Shown here piece by piece: positions 51,790-61,524 of a stretch of DNA of 64,000 nt. Below the pieces are notes generated by a model, which worked only from the letters and a program-made list of their open reading frames with translations, was not told where the DNA came from and searched no databases. Where the stretch lies: the NCBI RefSeq assembly GCF_014489615.1, contig NZ_CP060825.1:2891501-2955500 (forward strand), written 5' to 3'. The stretch comes from Streptomyces genisteinicus. Lineage in GTDB: Bacteria > Actinomycetota > Actinomycetes > Streptomycetales > Streptomycetaceae. How positions within the stretch are numbered: the stretch's first letter is position 1; each line of letters opens with the position of its first letter. A program made the position numbers and the translations under genes.

Positions 51790-52476
51790 CTACGGCCGGC
51801 CGGGCGGCGTACCGAGCGCCGCCCGGTCGAGCAGCCCGGTCCGGGCGGCCAGCGCCGCCGCCTCCAGCCGGGACCCCACCCCCAGCTTCATGAGCACCCG
51901 CTGCACATGCGTGCGCGCGGTGCTCGACGCTATCCCCATGCCGGCCGCTATCCGCCGGGTGTCCTCACCCTCGGCGACCCGCACCAGCACCTCCACCTCG
52001 CGGGGCGTCAGCAGCGTCAGCAGCCGCTGGCCCTCGTCGTCGGGCTGCGCCGCGGGGTTGAGCAGCTCGGCGAAGGCCCCCTGGAGCAGCTGCGGCGCCA
52101 CCACCGCCTCGCCCGCGCGCACCTTGACCATGGCACGCTCCACGCCCTCGATGCGCTCGTCGTGGCGCACGTAGCCGGACGCGCCGGCGGCGAACGCCGC
52201 CGCGATGCCGCGCGGGCTGGGCACCGGCCCGAGGACCACCACCGCGACCTGCGGCCGCTCGCGCTTGATCCGCACCACGGGGTCGAAGGCGCCCGGCGCC
52301 GCCGGCGCCTGGGTGCCCAGCAGGCACACCTCGGGCGCGCGCGCGACGACCAGCTCCGCGGCCCCCGCGGCGGGCGCGGCCGCCGCGAGCACCCGGTGCC
52401 CGCGCAGTTTCAGTGCCGAGGCGAGCGCCTCGGCGAGCAGTCTGTGGTCGTCGACCACGATGAGCCGCACGCCCAT
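51790..52476 (-). CDS. Aspartate-less LuxR-type response regulator
   Basis: A 228-aa protein starting MGVRLIVVDDH with GGGAGG nine bases upstream. The receiver keeps the VVDDH acidic pair, but the phospho-acceptor site reads EVCLLGTQAP (Gly instead of Asp), and the conserved Lys region reads GYVRHDE. The LuxR domain is intact: LTPREVEVLVRVAEGEDTRRIAAGMGIASSTARTHVQRVLMKLGV. It therefore cannot be controlled by normal phosphorylation and may sense a ligand or act constitutively. Converges on the symporter operon. Confidence 0.87.
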   Translation of the reverse strand: MGVRLIVVDDHRLLAEALASALKLRGHRVLAAAAPAAGAAELVVARAPEVCLLGTQAPAAPGAFDPVVRIKRERPQVAVVVLGPVPSPRGIAAAFAAGASGYVRHDERIEGVERAMVKVRAGEAVVAPQLLQGAFAELLNPAAQPDDEGQRLLTLLTPREVEVLVRVAEGEDTRRIAAGMGIASSTARTHVQRVLMKLGVGSRLEAAALAARTGLLDRAALGTPPGRP

Positions 52477-52827
52477 CGAGCAATCCCTCCCCGTCGGAGC
52501 CGGCCCCCCTGGCCTCCTGACCACGGCAAGCTACACGCTCGTGCCTCGCCGCGTGCCCAGGTCCCGGCAGAAGGCTCACGGATCACCGAATTAGGCGCCG
52601 ATCGACGCCGGTTGCCCGGCCGATGGTGTAGGAACCGGCCCGCCGACGGGCGCCCGCCCCGCCCCTCCGGCCGGCGGACCCCCGAAGATACGGCCACCCG
52701 CGGCGGCCCCGAAACCGGCGCGCCCGGGGACGGGACCGCTCAGGGACAGACCGCCCGGGGACGGCCGTGGCCCGGACCGCCGGGAGAGGCGGGCCGGGCC
52801 ACGGGCCGGACAGAAGGACAGGACGGA
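52477..52827. other. 351-bp intergenic region
   Basis: Between the starts and stops of two minus-strand genes. No gene seen. It should contain the Asp-less regulator promoter; a locally AT-richer patch lies at about 52575-52600. No clear terminator for the beta-propeller gene was identified in the GC-rich remainder. Confidence 0.5.
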
Positions 52828-54669
52828 TCAGTCGGCGACGGTGAAGACGATCGCCAGGTACTTCTTGCCGAACTGCGACTCGCTCGCCCGCGGCTTGCTC
52901 ATCAGGTCCTGCGAGATGAAGAAGCGGCCGGACTGGTAGCGGTACTCGGAGCCGTTCTCGGTGAAGCTGGTCTCCGCGTCCCGCACCGAGCGGTCCGCCG
53001 GGTTCTCCAGGAGGACCGTCTGCTCGAACGTGGCGCCGTTGATGCTGACGACCTGCCCGCCCTTGTTGTAGGGGGGCCACTTGTAGACGATCAGGTTGCC
53101 GCCGTCCATCCGGAGCGGCAGCGAGTGGTAGCCCGGGCCCGCGTCGGCGCGCTCCGGGGTGCCCTTGCCGGTGGCGAGGTCGAACGCGATGATCTCGTTG
53201 GTCCGGCCCAGCTCGCCGCCCGCGTCGTGCTCGGCCGTCGGCAGGTAGAGCTTGTTGTTGCCGACGACGACGAACTGGCAGCCCTCCACGCCGTCGCTGG
53301 CGGAGCAGCGCGCCAGGTACTTGTCGCCGGGGGCCGCGATCCGGGCGAGCAGCTTGCCCGTCTTGCCGTCGATCGAGAAGAAGTCGGAGATGCCGAACGT
53401 GCCGGTGTCGCCGACGTCCGCCGCGACGACCAGCGGGTCGGTGGACACGACACGCGCGTCCTCGACACCGGCGGGCATCTTGTACGTGGACAGCGGGGTG
53501 CCGTTGTCGGCGTTGACCGGCTGGACCATCGCGGTGCGGCTGCCGTAGTCGCCGCAGGTGCGGACGGCCACGAGGGCCTTGCCGCCGGCGTAGCCGATGT
53601 CGCGGCAGTTCTCCGCGTCGACCGTCGGCTTCCAGCGGACCTCGCCGGTGTTCAGGTCGAACGCGGCACCGCCGTACAGACCGCCGGCGGCGACCGTTCC
53701 GCCGCTGATGGTGACCTGCTCGAACTGCGTCTTGTCGTCACCGCTGGTGTCGCCGGTGACGGACTTGCTCCACAGCAGCTTGCCGGTGGTCAGGTCGAGC
53801 ACACCGACCTCGGTGCACTTCTCGTAGAACTTGGGCGCGGTCCGCTTCTTGGCCTCGAAGAGGATCGCCGTCTTGTTGTCCTCGGTGACGTGCCGCGAGC
53901 CGGCGCAGACCTGGCCGGCCAGCGGGGTCGTCCACAGGGCGTTGCCCTTGGCCACGTCGTAGCCGACGACCGAGTTCACCCCGGGCTTCACGAACGCCTT
54001 GTCGGTGACCCAGGAGCCGGGCACCGCGGTCAGGTCCTCGCGGGCGGGCTCCGGGAGCTGGTAGGCCACCTTGGAGCCGGTGTTGGCGCCCGGCTTCTCC
54101 TTGCCGGGGCCGTCGGGCGCCGTCTTGGTGTCGCCGTCGCCGTCGCCGCCCTTCCCGCCGCCGCCGGACGCGCCGCCCGAGGTGCCCGCCTCGTCCTTCT
54201 TGCCGTCGTCGCCGGACGAGGCGTAGACGATGCCGCCGACGACGATCAGCACGATGGCCACGCACGCCGCGATGATGATCTGCATCTGCGTGCTGATCTT
54301 CCGCCCGCCGCCACCGCCGGGCTGCGGCGCCGCCGGCTGCATGGGCTGCGTCGGGTAGCCGTACGGCTGCTGCTGCCCCGGCGCACCCTGCTGCGGGTAG
54401 CCGTACTGCGGCTGACCGGCGGGCTGGGTCTGCGGGTAGCCGTACTGCGGCTGGCCCGCGGGCTGCGTCTGCGGGTAGCCGTAGGAACCGCCCTGCGGCG
54501 GGGTCTGCGGGTAGCCGGGCGAGCCGCCCTGCGGCGGCGGGGTCGGCGCGCCGAATCCGCCGGCCGGGGGCTCCTGGGGCCCGCCGAACCCGCCCTGCGA
54601 GGGCTGGTCCGGCGGCTGGTTCGGGGGCGGTCCCGGCGGCTGGTTCGGCGGGGGCGGCGGCTGCGTCAT
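52828..54669 (-). CDS. Membrane-anchored PQQ-like beta-propeller protein (copy 1)
   Basis: A 613-aa protein. The cytosolic N-terminus (about 125 residues) is Pro/Gln/Tyr-rich with YGYPQTQPAGQPQ-type repeats. One transmembrane helix follows (IIIAACVAIVLIVVGGIVYA), then an acidic linker and a long extracytoplasmic beta-propeller of PQQ/WD40-like repeats (GNALWTTPLAGQVC, TGKLLWSKSV, TGEVRWKPTV). No catalytic residues recognised. It is a tandem paralogue of the upstream gene. GAGG lies ten bases before the ATG. Confidence 0.85.
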   Translation of the reverse strand: MTQPPPPPNQPPGPPPNQPPDQPSQGGFGGPQEPPAGGFGAPTPPPQGGSPGYPQTPPQGGSYGYPQTQPAGQPQYGYPQTQPAGQPQYGYPQQGAPGQQQPYGYPTQPMQPAAPQPGGGGGRKISTQMQIIIAACVAIVLIVVGGIVYASSGDDGKKDEAGTSGGASGGGGKGGDGDGDTKTAPDGPGKEKPGANTGSKVAYQLPEPAREDLTAVPGSWVTDKAFVKPGVNSVVGYDVAKGNALWTTPLAGQVCAGSRHVTEDNKTAILFEAKKRTAPKFYEKCTEVGVLDLTTGKLLWSKSVTGDTSGDDKTQFEQVTISGGTVAAGGLYGGAAFDLNTGEVRWKPTVDAENCRDIGYAGGKALVAVRTCGDYGSRTAMVQPVNADNGTPLSTYKMPAGVEDARVVSTDPLVVAADVGDTGTFGISDFFSIDGKTGKLLARIAAPGDKYLARCSASDGVEGCQFVVVGNNKLYLPTAEHDAGGELGRTNEIIAFDLATGKGTPERADAGPGYHSLPLRMDGGNLIVYKWPPYNKGGQVVSINGATFEQTVLLENPADRSVRDAETSFTENGSEYRYQSGRFFISQDLMSKPRASESQFGKKYLAIVFTVAD

Positions 54670-54715
54670 GGGGTGTCTACCTCGGGGGACGGGGCGGGGA
54701 GGGGGTCGGGGGTGA

Positions 54716-56461
54716 TCACTGGCCGAAGCCCATCATGGTCTTCGTCTTCTTCTCCTCCTCGTCGTTGCCGGCGCTCACCCGCCCGCTGGCGATGAAGAAA
54801 CGGCCGTCGGTGTAGGCCATCTTCGGCGAGTAGAAGGAGCTCTCGATCTGCGAGGTGGACGCGGGGTTCTGCAGCACCGTCGCCGGCGCGCCGCCGGACG
54901 GGGCGATCGTCGCGAGCGTGCCGCCCTGGTCGTAGCGGGCGCCCATGTAGACGAGGAGCTTGCCGCCCTCGATGCGCAGCGGCGTCATCTCCCGCTCGGC
55001 GGGGGCCTTGGAGCGCCAGGCCGCCTTGCCGGTCGCGAGGCTGAACGCGACGACCTCGTTGGCGTTGCCGTATCCGGTGTCCGTGGACATGTAGAAGTTC
55101 TGGGCGTCGGCCGCGACGCCGGTGCAGCCCTCGAGGTTCTGGCCGAAGACCACGAACGCGCCGCCGCAGCGGGGGGCGAACTTGTCCTTGCCGCCGTCGA
55201 TCGTCGCGCGGAGCTTGCCCGCGTCGGTCAGCGCGATGATCGACCACTTCTTCGGCTCGCGCTGCGTGAGGGAGACGACCAGCGGGCTCGACGAGTAGAC
55301 CTTGTCGATCTCCCAGCCCTCGGGGGTGTTGTACGACCACTTCACCTTGCCGGTGGCCGGGTCGAGCTCCTGGAGCTGATGCTTGGGCTTGTCGTAGTCG
55401 CTGGTCGGGCAGGACGCCCCGGCCAGCAGCTTCGGCCCGCCGGCGAAGGCGAACGGCTTGCAGCCCTCGGTGGGGCCGGTGAACAGCTGCTTGCCGTCGG
55501 CGAGGGAGAAGCCGTAGGAGCTGCCCGTGCCGCCCACCGCGAGGGTGTCGCCGCTGATGGAGAGGGTGTAGTCGGCCAGCGACGCGAAGGCTCCGGTGGG
55601 CTTGGGGATGGACTTCTTCCAGCCCGCCTTGCCGGTCTTGAGGTCGACCATCTGGAGGTCGTTGCACTTGGCCTTCTCGGTGAGGCCGTCCTCGATGCCG
55701 AAGACGATCCGGCCGTCGGCGGAGGCGTTCACCGGGGCCGAGCACACCTTGGTGCTGACCGGGACGCTCCACTTCTTGCTGCCGTCGGACGTCGAGTACC
55801 CGGCGATCTCCCGGTGCATGGCCTTGACCACGGTGTCGCCCACGGTCCACAGGCCGAAGACCTCGGCGCCGTTGCGCGGCAGGTCGACGTCGTTGGTGTT
55901 GAGGAAGAGGACCTTCGACTCGCCGTCCTTGCGGCCCGCGTTGAGGTCCTCGGCGCCCTCGCCGCCGCCGTCGCCCTTGCCGTCGCCCTGGTCCACGCTC
56001 GGTGAACCGGTCGGCTTCGGGGCCTCGCTGGACTTGCTCACCGTCGGCTTGTCGTCCTTGTCGTCACCGCTGAGCACGACGTACGTGCCGCCGCCGACGA
56101 CGAGCAGCGCCGCGACCGCCCCGGCCACGATGACGCCCGGCTTGCCCTTGAGGAAACCGCCCGGGCCGCCGCCGGAGGGCGGGGTGGGGGCGCCCGGGTA
56201 CTGGGGCTGCGTCGGGTAGTTGGTGTACCCCGGCTGCTGCCCGTACGGGCCGGGCTGCTGCGCGTACGGCCCCGGCTGCTGCGCGTACGGACCGGGCTGC
56301 TGGCCGTACGGGCCGGGCTGGCCCTGCTGCGGGTAGCCGTAGCCGGGCGCGCCCGCCGGCGGCGTGGGCGGTGCCGGCGGCATCTGGGGCGGCTGGGCGG
56401 GCGGCTGCGGGACGCCCTGCGGGTCCTGGGGTGCTCCGAAGCCCGGCGGCGGCTGTGTCAT
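54716..56461 (-). CDS. Membrane-anchored PQQ-like beta-propeller protein (copy 2)
   Basis: A 581-aa paralogue of the downstream protein with the same plan: Pro/Gln-rich cytosolic N-terminus with GPYGQQPGPYAQQ repeats, one helix (VIVAGAVAALLVVGGGTYVVL), acidic linker and a propeller with blades such as DGSKKWSVPVSTKVC, TGKAGWKKSI and TGKVKWSYNT. The two genes are 46 bp apart and probably co-transcribed. Function unknown; such proteins often sense or assemble envelope components. Confidence 0.85.
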   Translation of the reverse strand: MTQPPPGFGAPQDPQGVPQPPAQPPQMPPAPPTPPAGAPGYGYPQQGQPGPYGQQPGPYAQQPGPYAQQPGPYGQQPGYTNYPTQPQYPGAPTPPSGGGPGGFLKGKPGVIVAGAVAALLVVGGGTYVVLSGDDKDDKPTVSKSSEAPKPTGSPSVDQGDGKGDGGGEGAEDLNAGRKDGESKVLFLNTNDVDLPRNGAEVFGLWTVGDTVVKAMHREIAGYSTSDGSKKWSVPVSTKVCSAPVNASADGRIVFGIEDGLTEKAKCNDLQMVDLKTGKAGWKKSIPKPTGAFASLADYTLSISGDTLAVGGTGSSYGFSLADGKQLFTGPTEGCKPFAFAGGPKLLAGASCPTSDYDKPKHQLQELDPATGKVKWSYNTPEGWEIDKVYSSSPLVVSLTQREPKKWSIIALTDAGKLRATIDGGKDKFAPRCGGAFVVFGQNLEGCTGVAADAQNFYMSTDTGYGNANEVVAFSLATGKAAWRSKAPAEREMTPLRIEGGKLLVYMGARYDQGGTLATIAPSGGAPATVLQNPASTSQIESSFYSPKMAYTDGRFFIASGRVSAGNDEEEKKTKTMMGFGQ

Positions 56462-57093
56462 GGCGTACTACCTCGTGTGTGGTCGGATGGGGTGAGGAGT
56501 CGTGGTGTCCGGTCGGACCGGACCGCGTTCATCCGCCGGCAGGCGGTGGTGTGCGGAGCCCGTGGACCCCGGCGCCGCGCGGTACGCCGCGGCGCGGCGG
56601 TGCGGGGAGGAACCGGCGGAGTCCGCACGGGGACGAGGCAGGGGGCCGAGGCGCACGGGCCCCGGCGCGGCAGGCGGCGCGGGGCGGGCCGGCCACGAGG
56701 CGGCGGGCACCCGGCGCGGGCGCCGCAGACACGGGCGGGGTCGGGGCCGAGGTCGGCCGTGACCGAACAGGCAGCTGGTGCATCGGCGCCTCCCCCCGTA
56801 TCCCCTGTCCGCCGCGCCCGGCGCGGTTGCCCCAGGGAACTCCCCCGACGGCCCCCGTGCACCCGTCGTTCCGGCGTCCGCGGCACGGGCGCGGTGCGTC
56901 GCGGATTCGGCCGGACCGTTCCCTCGGGTCCGCCGACTTTCGGCCGACCGGGGCAGGGCGCGTTTTCTTTCTACCATTCATGCGCGAGGCAGAACGGGTC
57001 CGGTCCTCCGCTGTTCCCAAGGGAGGACCGGGCCGTGATGCGGTTGTTACGCGCTTTCCACGGCTTCCTCACCGATGGCGCGCACGGCCGGAA
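56462..57093. other. 632-bp intergenic region
   Basis: Longest apparently gene-free gap in the middle of the window. Frames through it are shadows with no ribosome sites or recognisable motifs. The right end holds the ABC-F terminator hairpin (57000-57031). An AT-richer tract lies at about 56968-56990. The remainder should include the promoter of the propeller operon; a small RNA cannot be excluded. Confidence 0.5.
57000..57031 (-). terminator. Terminator after the ABC-F gene
   Basis: 10-bp perfect stem CCGGTCCTCC with its complement and a 12-nt loop, about 65 bp past the ABC-F stop. Confidence 0.6.
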
Positions 57094-58899
57094 CTACGCG
57101 TCCTCTGCCAGCTCCAGCCACCGCATTTCCAACTCTTCGCGTTCGCCGACGAGTTCGCGGAGCTGCGCATCCAGTTTCGCCACTTTCTCGAAATCCGTGG
57201 CGTTATCGGCGATTTGCGTGTGGAGTGTGGACTCCTTACCGGCGATCTTGTCGAGCTGCCGCTCGATCCGCTGCAATTCCTTCTTCGCCGCACGGGCGTC
57301 GGCCGCCGGCTTCTCCTTCGCTCCGGCGGACGCGGCGGGCGCCGGGGCGGGCGCGGCGGCCTCCACCATGCGCGCCCGGCGCTCCAGGTACTCGTCGATG
57401 CCCCGCGGCAGCATCCGCAGCGCGCCGTCGCCGAGCAGCGCGAACGTCCGGTCCGTCGTGCGCTCGATGAAGAACCGGTCGTGGGAGATCACGATCATGG
57501 AGCCGGGCCAGCCGTCGAGCAGGTCCTCCAGCTGGGTCAGGGTCTCGATGTCGAGGTCGTTGGTCGGCTCGTCGAGGAAGAGCACGTTCGGCTCGTCCAT
57601 CAGCAGCCGCAGCAGCTGGAGCCTGCGCCGCTCACCACCGGAGAGGTCGCCGACCGGCGTCCACTGCTTCTCCTTGCCGAAGCCGAACTGCTCGCACAGC
57701 TGCCCGGCGGTCATCTCCCGGCCCTTGCCGAGGTCGACCCGGTCGCGCACCTGCTGCACGGCCTCCAGCACCCGCAGGGCCGGCGGCAGTTCCGTCACGT
57801 CCTGCGACAGGTAGGCCAGGCGCACCGTCTTGCCGACCACGACGCGGCCGGCCACCGGCTGCCGCTCCCCGTCGCTGTCGGACGCGTCGGCGAGCGCGCG
57901 CAGCAGCGAGGTCTTGCCGGCGCCGTTGACGCCGACCAGGCCGATCCGGTCGCCCGGCCCGAGCTGCCAGGTCACGTGCTGCAACAGCACCTTGGGGCCG
58001 GCCTGGACGGTCACGTCCTCCAGGTCGAGGACGGTCTTGCCGAGCCGGGCGGAGGCGAACTTCATCAGCTCGGACGTGTCACGCGGCGGCGGCACGTCGG
58101 CGATCAGCTCGTTCGCCGCCTCGATGCGGTAGCGGGGCTTCGACGTGCGGGCGGGAGCGCCGCGCCGCAGCCAGGCGAGCTCCTTGCGCATCAGGTTCTG
58201 CCGCTTGGACTCCTCCGTCGCGGCGATGCGCTCGCGCTCGGCGCGGGCGAAGACGTAGTCGCTGTAGCCGCCCTCGTACTCGTACACGTCGCCGCGCTGC
58301 ACGTCCCACATGCGGGTGCAGACCTGGTCGAGGAACCAGCGGTCGTGGGTGACGCAGACCAGCGCCGAGCGGCGGTTGCGCAGGTGCTGCGCCAGCCAGG
58401 AGATGCCTTCCACGTCGAGGTGGTTGGTCGGCTCGTCGAGGACGATCAGGTCCTGCTCGGCGATGAGCAGCTTGGCCAGCGCGATGCGGCGGCGCTCACC
58501 GCCGGACAGCGGGCCGATCACCGTGTCGAGGCCCTGCGGGAACTGGGACAGGTCCAGCCCGTCGAACAGCCCGGTCAGCACGTCGCGGATCTTGGCGTCG
58601 CCCGCCCACTCGTGGTCGGCGAGGTCGCCGATGACCTCGTGCCGGATGGTGGCCGCGGGGTCGAGCGAGTCGTGCTGCGTGAGCACGCCGAGCCGCAGTC
58701 CGCCGCTCTGGGTGACCCGGCCGGTGTCCGGCTCCTCCAGCTTGGCCAGCATGCGGATCAGGGTGGTCTTGCCGTCGCCGTTGCGGCCGACGACGCCGAT
58801 CCTGTCCCCCTCGGACACGCCGAGGGAGACGGAGTCCAGCAGGGCACGGGTGCCGTACACCTTGCTGACCGCCTCGACATTGACCAGGTTGACGGCCAT
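57094..58899 (-). CDS. ABC-F ATPase, Uup/EttA-like
   Basis: A 601-aa soluble protein with two ABC domains and no membrane segments. Domain 1: Walker A GRNGDGKTT, signature LSGGERRRIALAKLL, Walker B LIVLDEPTNHLD. The connecting P-site-interaction linker is Arg/Glu-rich. Domain 2: GVNGAGKTS, LSGGERRRLQLLRLL, LFLDEPTNDLD. A C-terminal coiled coil (KKELQRIERQLDKI...) is Uup-like. These factors act on the ribosome in translation rescue or antibiotic resistance. AGGAGAG precedes the ATG. Confidence 0.95.
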   Translation of the reverse strand: MAVNLVNVEAVSKVYGTRALLDSVSLGVSEGDRIGVVGRNGDGKTTLIRMLAKLEEPDTGRVTQSGGLRLGVLTQHDSLDPAATIRHEVIGDLADHEWAGDAKIRDVLTGLFDGLDLSQFPQGLDTVIGPLSGGERRRIALAKLLIAEQDLIVLDEPTNHLDVEGISWLAQHLRNRRSALVCVTHDRWFLDQVCTRMWDVQRGDVYEYEGGYSDYVFARAERERIAATEESKRQNLMRKELAWLRRGAPARTSKPRYRIEAANELIADVPPPRDTSELMKFASARLGKTVLDLEDVTVQAGPKVLLQHVTWQLGPGDRIGLVGVNGAGKTSLLRALADASDSDGERQPVAGRVVVGKTVRLAYLSQDVTELPPALRVLEAVQQVRDRVDLGKGREMTAGQLCEQFGFGKEKQWTPVGDLSGGERRRLQLLRLLMDEPNVLFLDEPTNDLDIETLTQLEDLLDGWPGSMIVISHDRFFIERTTDRTFALLGDGALRMLPRGIDEYLERRARMVEAAAPAPAPAASAGAKEKPAADARAAKKELQRIERQLDKIAGKESTLHTQIADNATDFEKVAKLDAQLRELVGEREELEMRWLELAEDA

Positions 58900-58942
58900 T
58901 ACTCTCCTGCCCGGGGGAACGATCGACGTCCCAGCCTACTTG

Positions 58943-60298
58943 TCAGGCGGGGCCGCCCCGTCCGGGCATGGCGGCGAGCGGCCGCCGCCCCCGGCCCGCC
59001 CGCTCCACCAGCAGCCATCCGCCCAGCGCCATGACGACGGCGGCGGGCGCGCTGACGTGCACCGCGATCAGCAGCGCCGTCCTGCCCTCCAGCAGCCCGC
59101 CGAAGCCGACCATGGACAGCCCGAGGACACCGAACAGGCAGAGGGTGATCCCGACGGCCGCGATCGGGCCGGTGCCCGGCGCCGGGGCCGCGGCCGCGCC
59201 GCCCGGCCGTTCGAACCGGCGGAAGACGGCGACCAGCAGCGCGGTCACCGCCGCCGCCGCCGCGATCCGCACCGGTGTCTGCGCCCACCAGGCCGCGGAC
59301 GCGGGCTCCGGCAGCGTGAACCCGGCCGCGATCATCGCCCCGTACACGCCGAGCATGGCCGTCAGATGCCACAGGAAGGCCGTCATGGCGATCCCGTTGG
59401 CGGCGACCACCGCCCGCCAGACCCCGGCCCTCGCCACCAGCCGGCCGCCGGGCCGCCTGAGCAGCTCGACCGCGCCGACGAGCCACAGGCCGTGGCAGAG
59501 CAGCGCCAGCGTCGGCGGGGCCATGTTGGAGACCTTCTCCCCCGGCATGCCGACCATGGACAGCGGGTACGGCCCGAAGGCGACGAGCGCCGCCGCCGCG
59601 GCGAGCCCGGCCCCCGCGAGCAGCGAGGGCATCCGGATGCGGCCGTCGGCCCGCAGGAAGCCCAGCTGGTGGACGGCGAGCCAGACGAACGCGAAGTTCA
59701 GGAACTCCACGAACGGCACCCCGCACGCGAACCGCAGCACGTCCACGAGGACCGCGCCCCCGGCGAGCACGCCGAACGCGCCCCACCCCCAGCGCTCGTG
59801 CAGGCGCAGCAGCGCCGGGGTGAACGCCACCATCGCGAGGTAGATCCCGATGAACCACAGCGGCTGCGTCACCAGCCGCAGCGCCACCCCGGTCATCCCG
59901 CCGCCCCCGCCGAGCAGTTGCACGACGAGCGCGAGCGCCCCCCAGACCAGCACGAACGCCATCGTCGGCTGCAGCAGCCGCTGCAACCGCCCCCGCAGGA
60001 ACGCCGAGTACACGGCCCGCTCCGGATGACGGCGCCCGAGCGACCGGTAGGACAGGGCGTGCGAGAACCCGCCCACGAAGAAGAACACCGGCATCACCTG
60101 GAACACCCAGGTGAGCAGCTGCAGCTCGGGCACGACCGCCAGCAGGTTGCCGACCCCGTCGCCGGTCACGGCCGCCATCAGCCAGTGCCCCGCGACGACG
60201 GTCGCCAGCGAGGCGACCCGCAGCAGGTCGACGTACCGGTCACGGTTCTCGGGGGTGCGCTCGGCGAGCGCCCGCACAGTCGATGCCATGCCCGCCAC
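58943..60298 (-). CDS. Acyltransferase-3 family membrane protein
   Basis: A 451-aa protein with about ten hydrophobic helices of the Acyltransf_3 (OafA/NodX-like) family. The N-terminus has RDRYVDLLRVASLATVVAGHWLM with the conserved Arg and His, and a second conserved region is VFFFVGGFSHALSY. It probably transfers acyl groups to an exported sugar or lipid. The start is GTG 60298 or ATG 60289. Same strand as ABC-F, 43 bp upstream of it. Confidence 0.85.
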   Translation of the reverse strand: MAGMASTVRALAERTPENRDRYVDLLRVASLATVVAGHWLMAAVTGDGVGNLLAVVPELQLLTWVFQVMPVFFFVGGFSHALSYRSLGRRHPERAVYSAFLRGRLQRLLQPTMAFVLVWGALALVVQLLGGGGGMTGVALRLVTQPLWFIGIYLAMVAFTPALLRLHERWGWGAFGVLAGGAVLVDVLRFACGVPFVEFLNFAFVWLAVHQLGFLRADGRIRMPSLLAGAGLAAAAALVAFGPYPLSMVGMPGEKVSNMAPPTLALLCHGLWLVGAVELLRRPGGRLVARAGVWRAVVAANGIAMTAFLWHLTAMLGVYGAMIAAGFTLPEPASAAWWAQTPVRIAAAAAVTALLVAVFRRFERPGGAAAAPAPGTGPIAAVGITLCLFGVLGLSMVGFGGLLEGRTALLIAVHVSAPAAVVMALGGWLLVERAGRGRRPLAAMPGRGGPA

Positions 60299-60621
60299 CC
60301 TGCCGCCCGCGGCCCGCCGCGGTCAGGGCGCTGCTACTCACCCGCACCTGAGTACGTCCCGGGGCACACCGGCGGACGACCATGCCGGCCCGGGGAACCC
60401 CGCCCCGCGGAACTCCAGCCCCGCCGGCGCTTGAGGCGCGGGGTCCGGCCCCACCGGCGCTGGGGCGCGGGGCCCGGGGGAAACCCAGCCCCGCCGGCGC
60501 TTGAGGCGCGGGGCCCGGGGCGGAGCCCCGGAAAACGGGGTCCGGGGCGGAGCCCCGGTTACGGGAAGGGGCGGGGTGGGGAAAGGCCCGCCGCAGGCGC
60601 ACCACCCCCACCCACCGCCCC
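60299..60621. other. 323-bp intergenic region filled with repeats
   Basis: No gene. Holds the Streptomyces-type intergenic repeats listed at 60416-60558 and GC-rich filler between ispE and the acyltransferase. Confidence 0.65.
60416..60558. repeat. Intergenic repeat copies and two 17-bp hairpins
   Basis: Element CCCCGCCGGCGCTTGAGGCG occurs at about 60419-60438 and 60489-60508, with a degenerate copy near 60449-60475. CCGGGGCGGAGCCCCGG hairpins lie at 60515-60531 and 60542-60558. The CCGGCGCTTGAGG core is also found in the 1-kb repeat region at the window's left end. Confidence 0.7.
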
Positions 60622-61524
60622 CTACCCCCCGGAAACCACCCGCGCCCCCGCCGCCGGCCCCGCCGCCACCCGCGCGGCCCGGCACGTCCCCGACGCGACC
60701 AGCGCCTCGGCCACCCCCCGCGCCGCCTCCGCGTCCTTCACCAGGAACGCGGTCGTCGGCCCGGACCCGGAGACGAGCGCGGCGAGCGCCCCCGCCGCCG
60801 TCCCCGCGTCGAGCGTCGCGCCCAGCGCGGGCCGCAGCGAGAGCGCCGCGGGCTGGAGGTCGTTGACGAGCGCGCCGGCCAGCGCCACCGTGTCACCGGT
60901 GCGCAGTGCGTCGAGCAGGGCGGGCGAGGCGGCGGGCTCCGGGACGGCCACGCCCTCGGTGAGCCGGTCGAACTCGCCGAACACGACCGGCGTCGACAGC
61001 CCTCCGTCGGCCATCGCGAAGACCCAGTGGAACGTCCCGCCCACCTCCAGCTCCGTGAGGTGCTCCCCGCGCCCGGTGCCGAGGGCCGCCCCGCCGACCA
61101 GGCTGAAGGGGACGTCCGACCCCAGCTCCGCGCAGATCGCGAGGAGTTCGGCGCGCGAGGAGCCGAGCCCCCACAGCGCGTCGCAGGCGAGCAGCGCGCC
61201 CGCACCGTCGGCCGAGCCGCCGGCCATGCCTCCGGCGACGGGGATGTCCTTGGCGATGTGGATGTGCACGTCGGGCGCGATGCCGTGGCGTGCGGCGAGG
61301 AGTTCGGCGGCGCGGGCGGCGAGGTTGGTGCGGTCCAGGGGCACCTGGCCGGCGTCCGGTCCGTCGCAGGTGACGGTGAGCGAGCCGGCCCGCTCCACGG
61401 TCACCTCGTCGTACAGCCCGACCGCGAGGAAGACGTTGGCGAGGTCGTGGTAGCCGTCGGGGCGGACGCCGCCCACCGCCAGCTGCACGTTGACCTTGGC
61501 CGGTACCCGTACCGTGACGCTCAC
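60622..61524 (-). CDS. ispE: 4-diphosphocytidyl-2-C-methyl-D-erythritol kinase
   Basis: A 300-aa GHMP kinase of the MEP isoprenoid pathway. N-terminal [25 protein letters not shown] and the ATP-binding [19 protein letters not shown] are diagnostic. The GTG start overlaps the ksgA stop (GTGA). Conserved order rpfB-ksgA-ispE. Confidence 0.96.
   Translation of the reverse strand: MSVTVRVPAKVNVQLAVGGVRPDGYHDLANVFLAVGLYDEVTVERAGSLTVTCDGPDAGQVPLDRTNLAARAAELLAARHGIAPDVHIHIAKDIPVAGGMAGGSADGAGALLACDALWGLGSSRAELLAICAELGSDVPFSLVGGAALGTGRGEHLTELEVGGTFHWVFAMADGGLSTPVVFGEFDRLTEGVAVPEPAASPALLDALRTGDTVALAGALVNDLQPAALSLRPALGATLDAGTAAGALAALVSGSGPTTAFLVKDAEAARGVAEALVASGTCRAARVAAGPAAGARVVSGG

Noticed and set aside
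56477..57814. 445-codon plus-strand frame in the long intergenic region
   Set aside because: No ribosome site, Arg/Ser/Pro-rich, and it runs antisense into the ABC-F gene.
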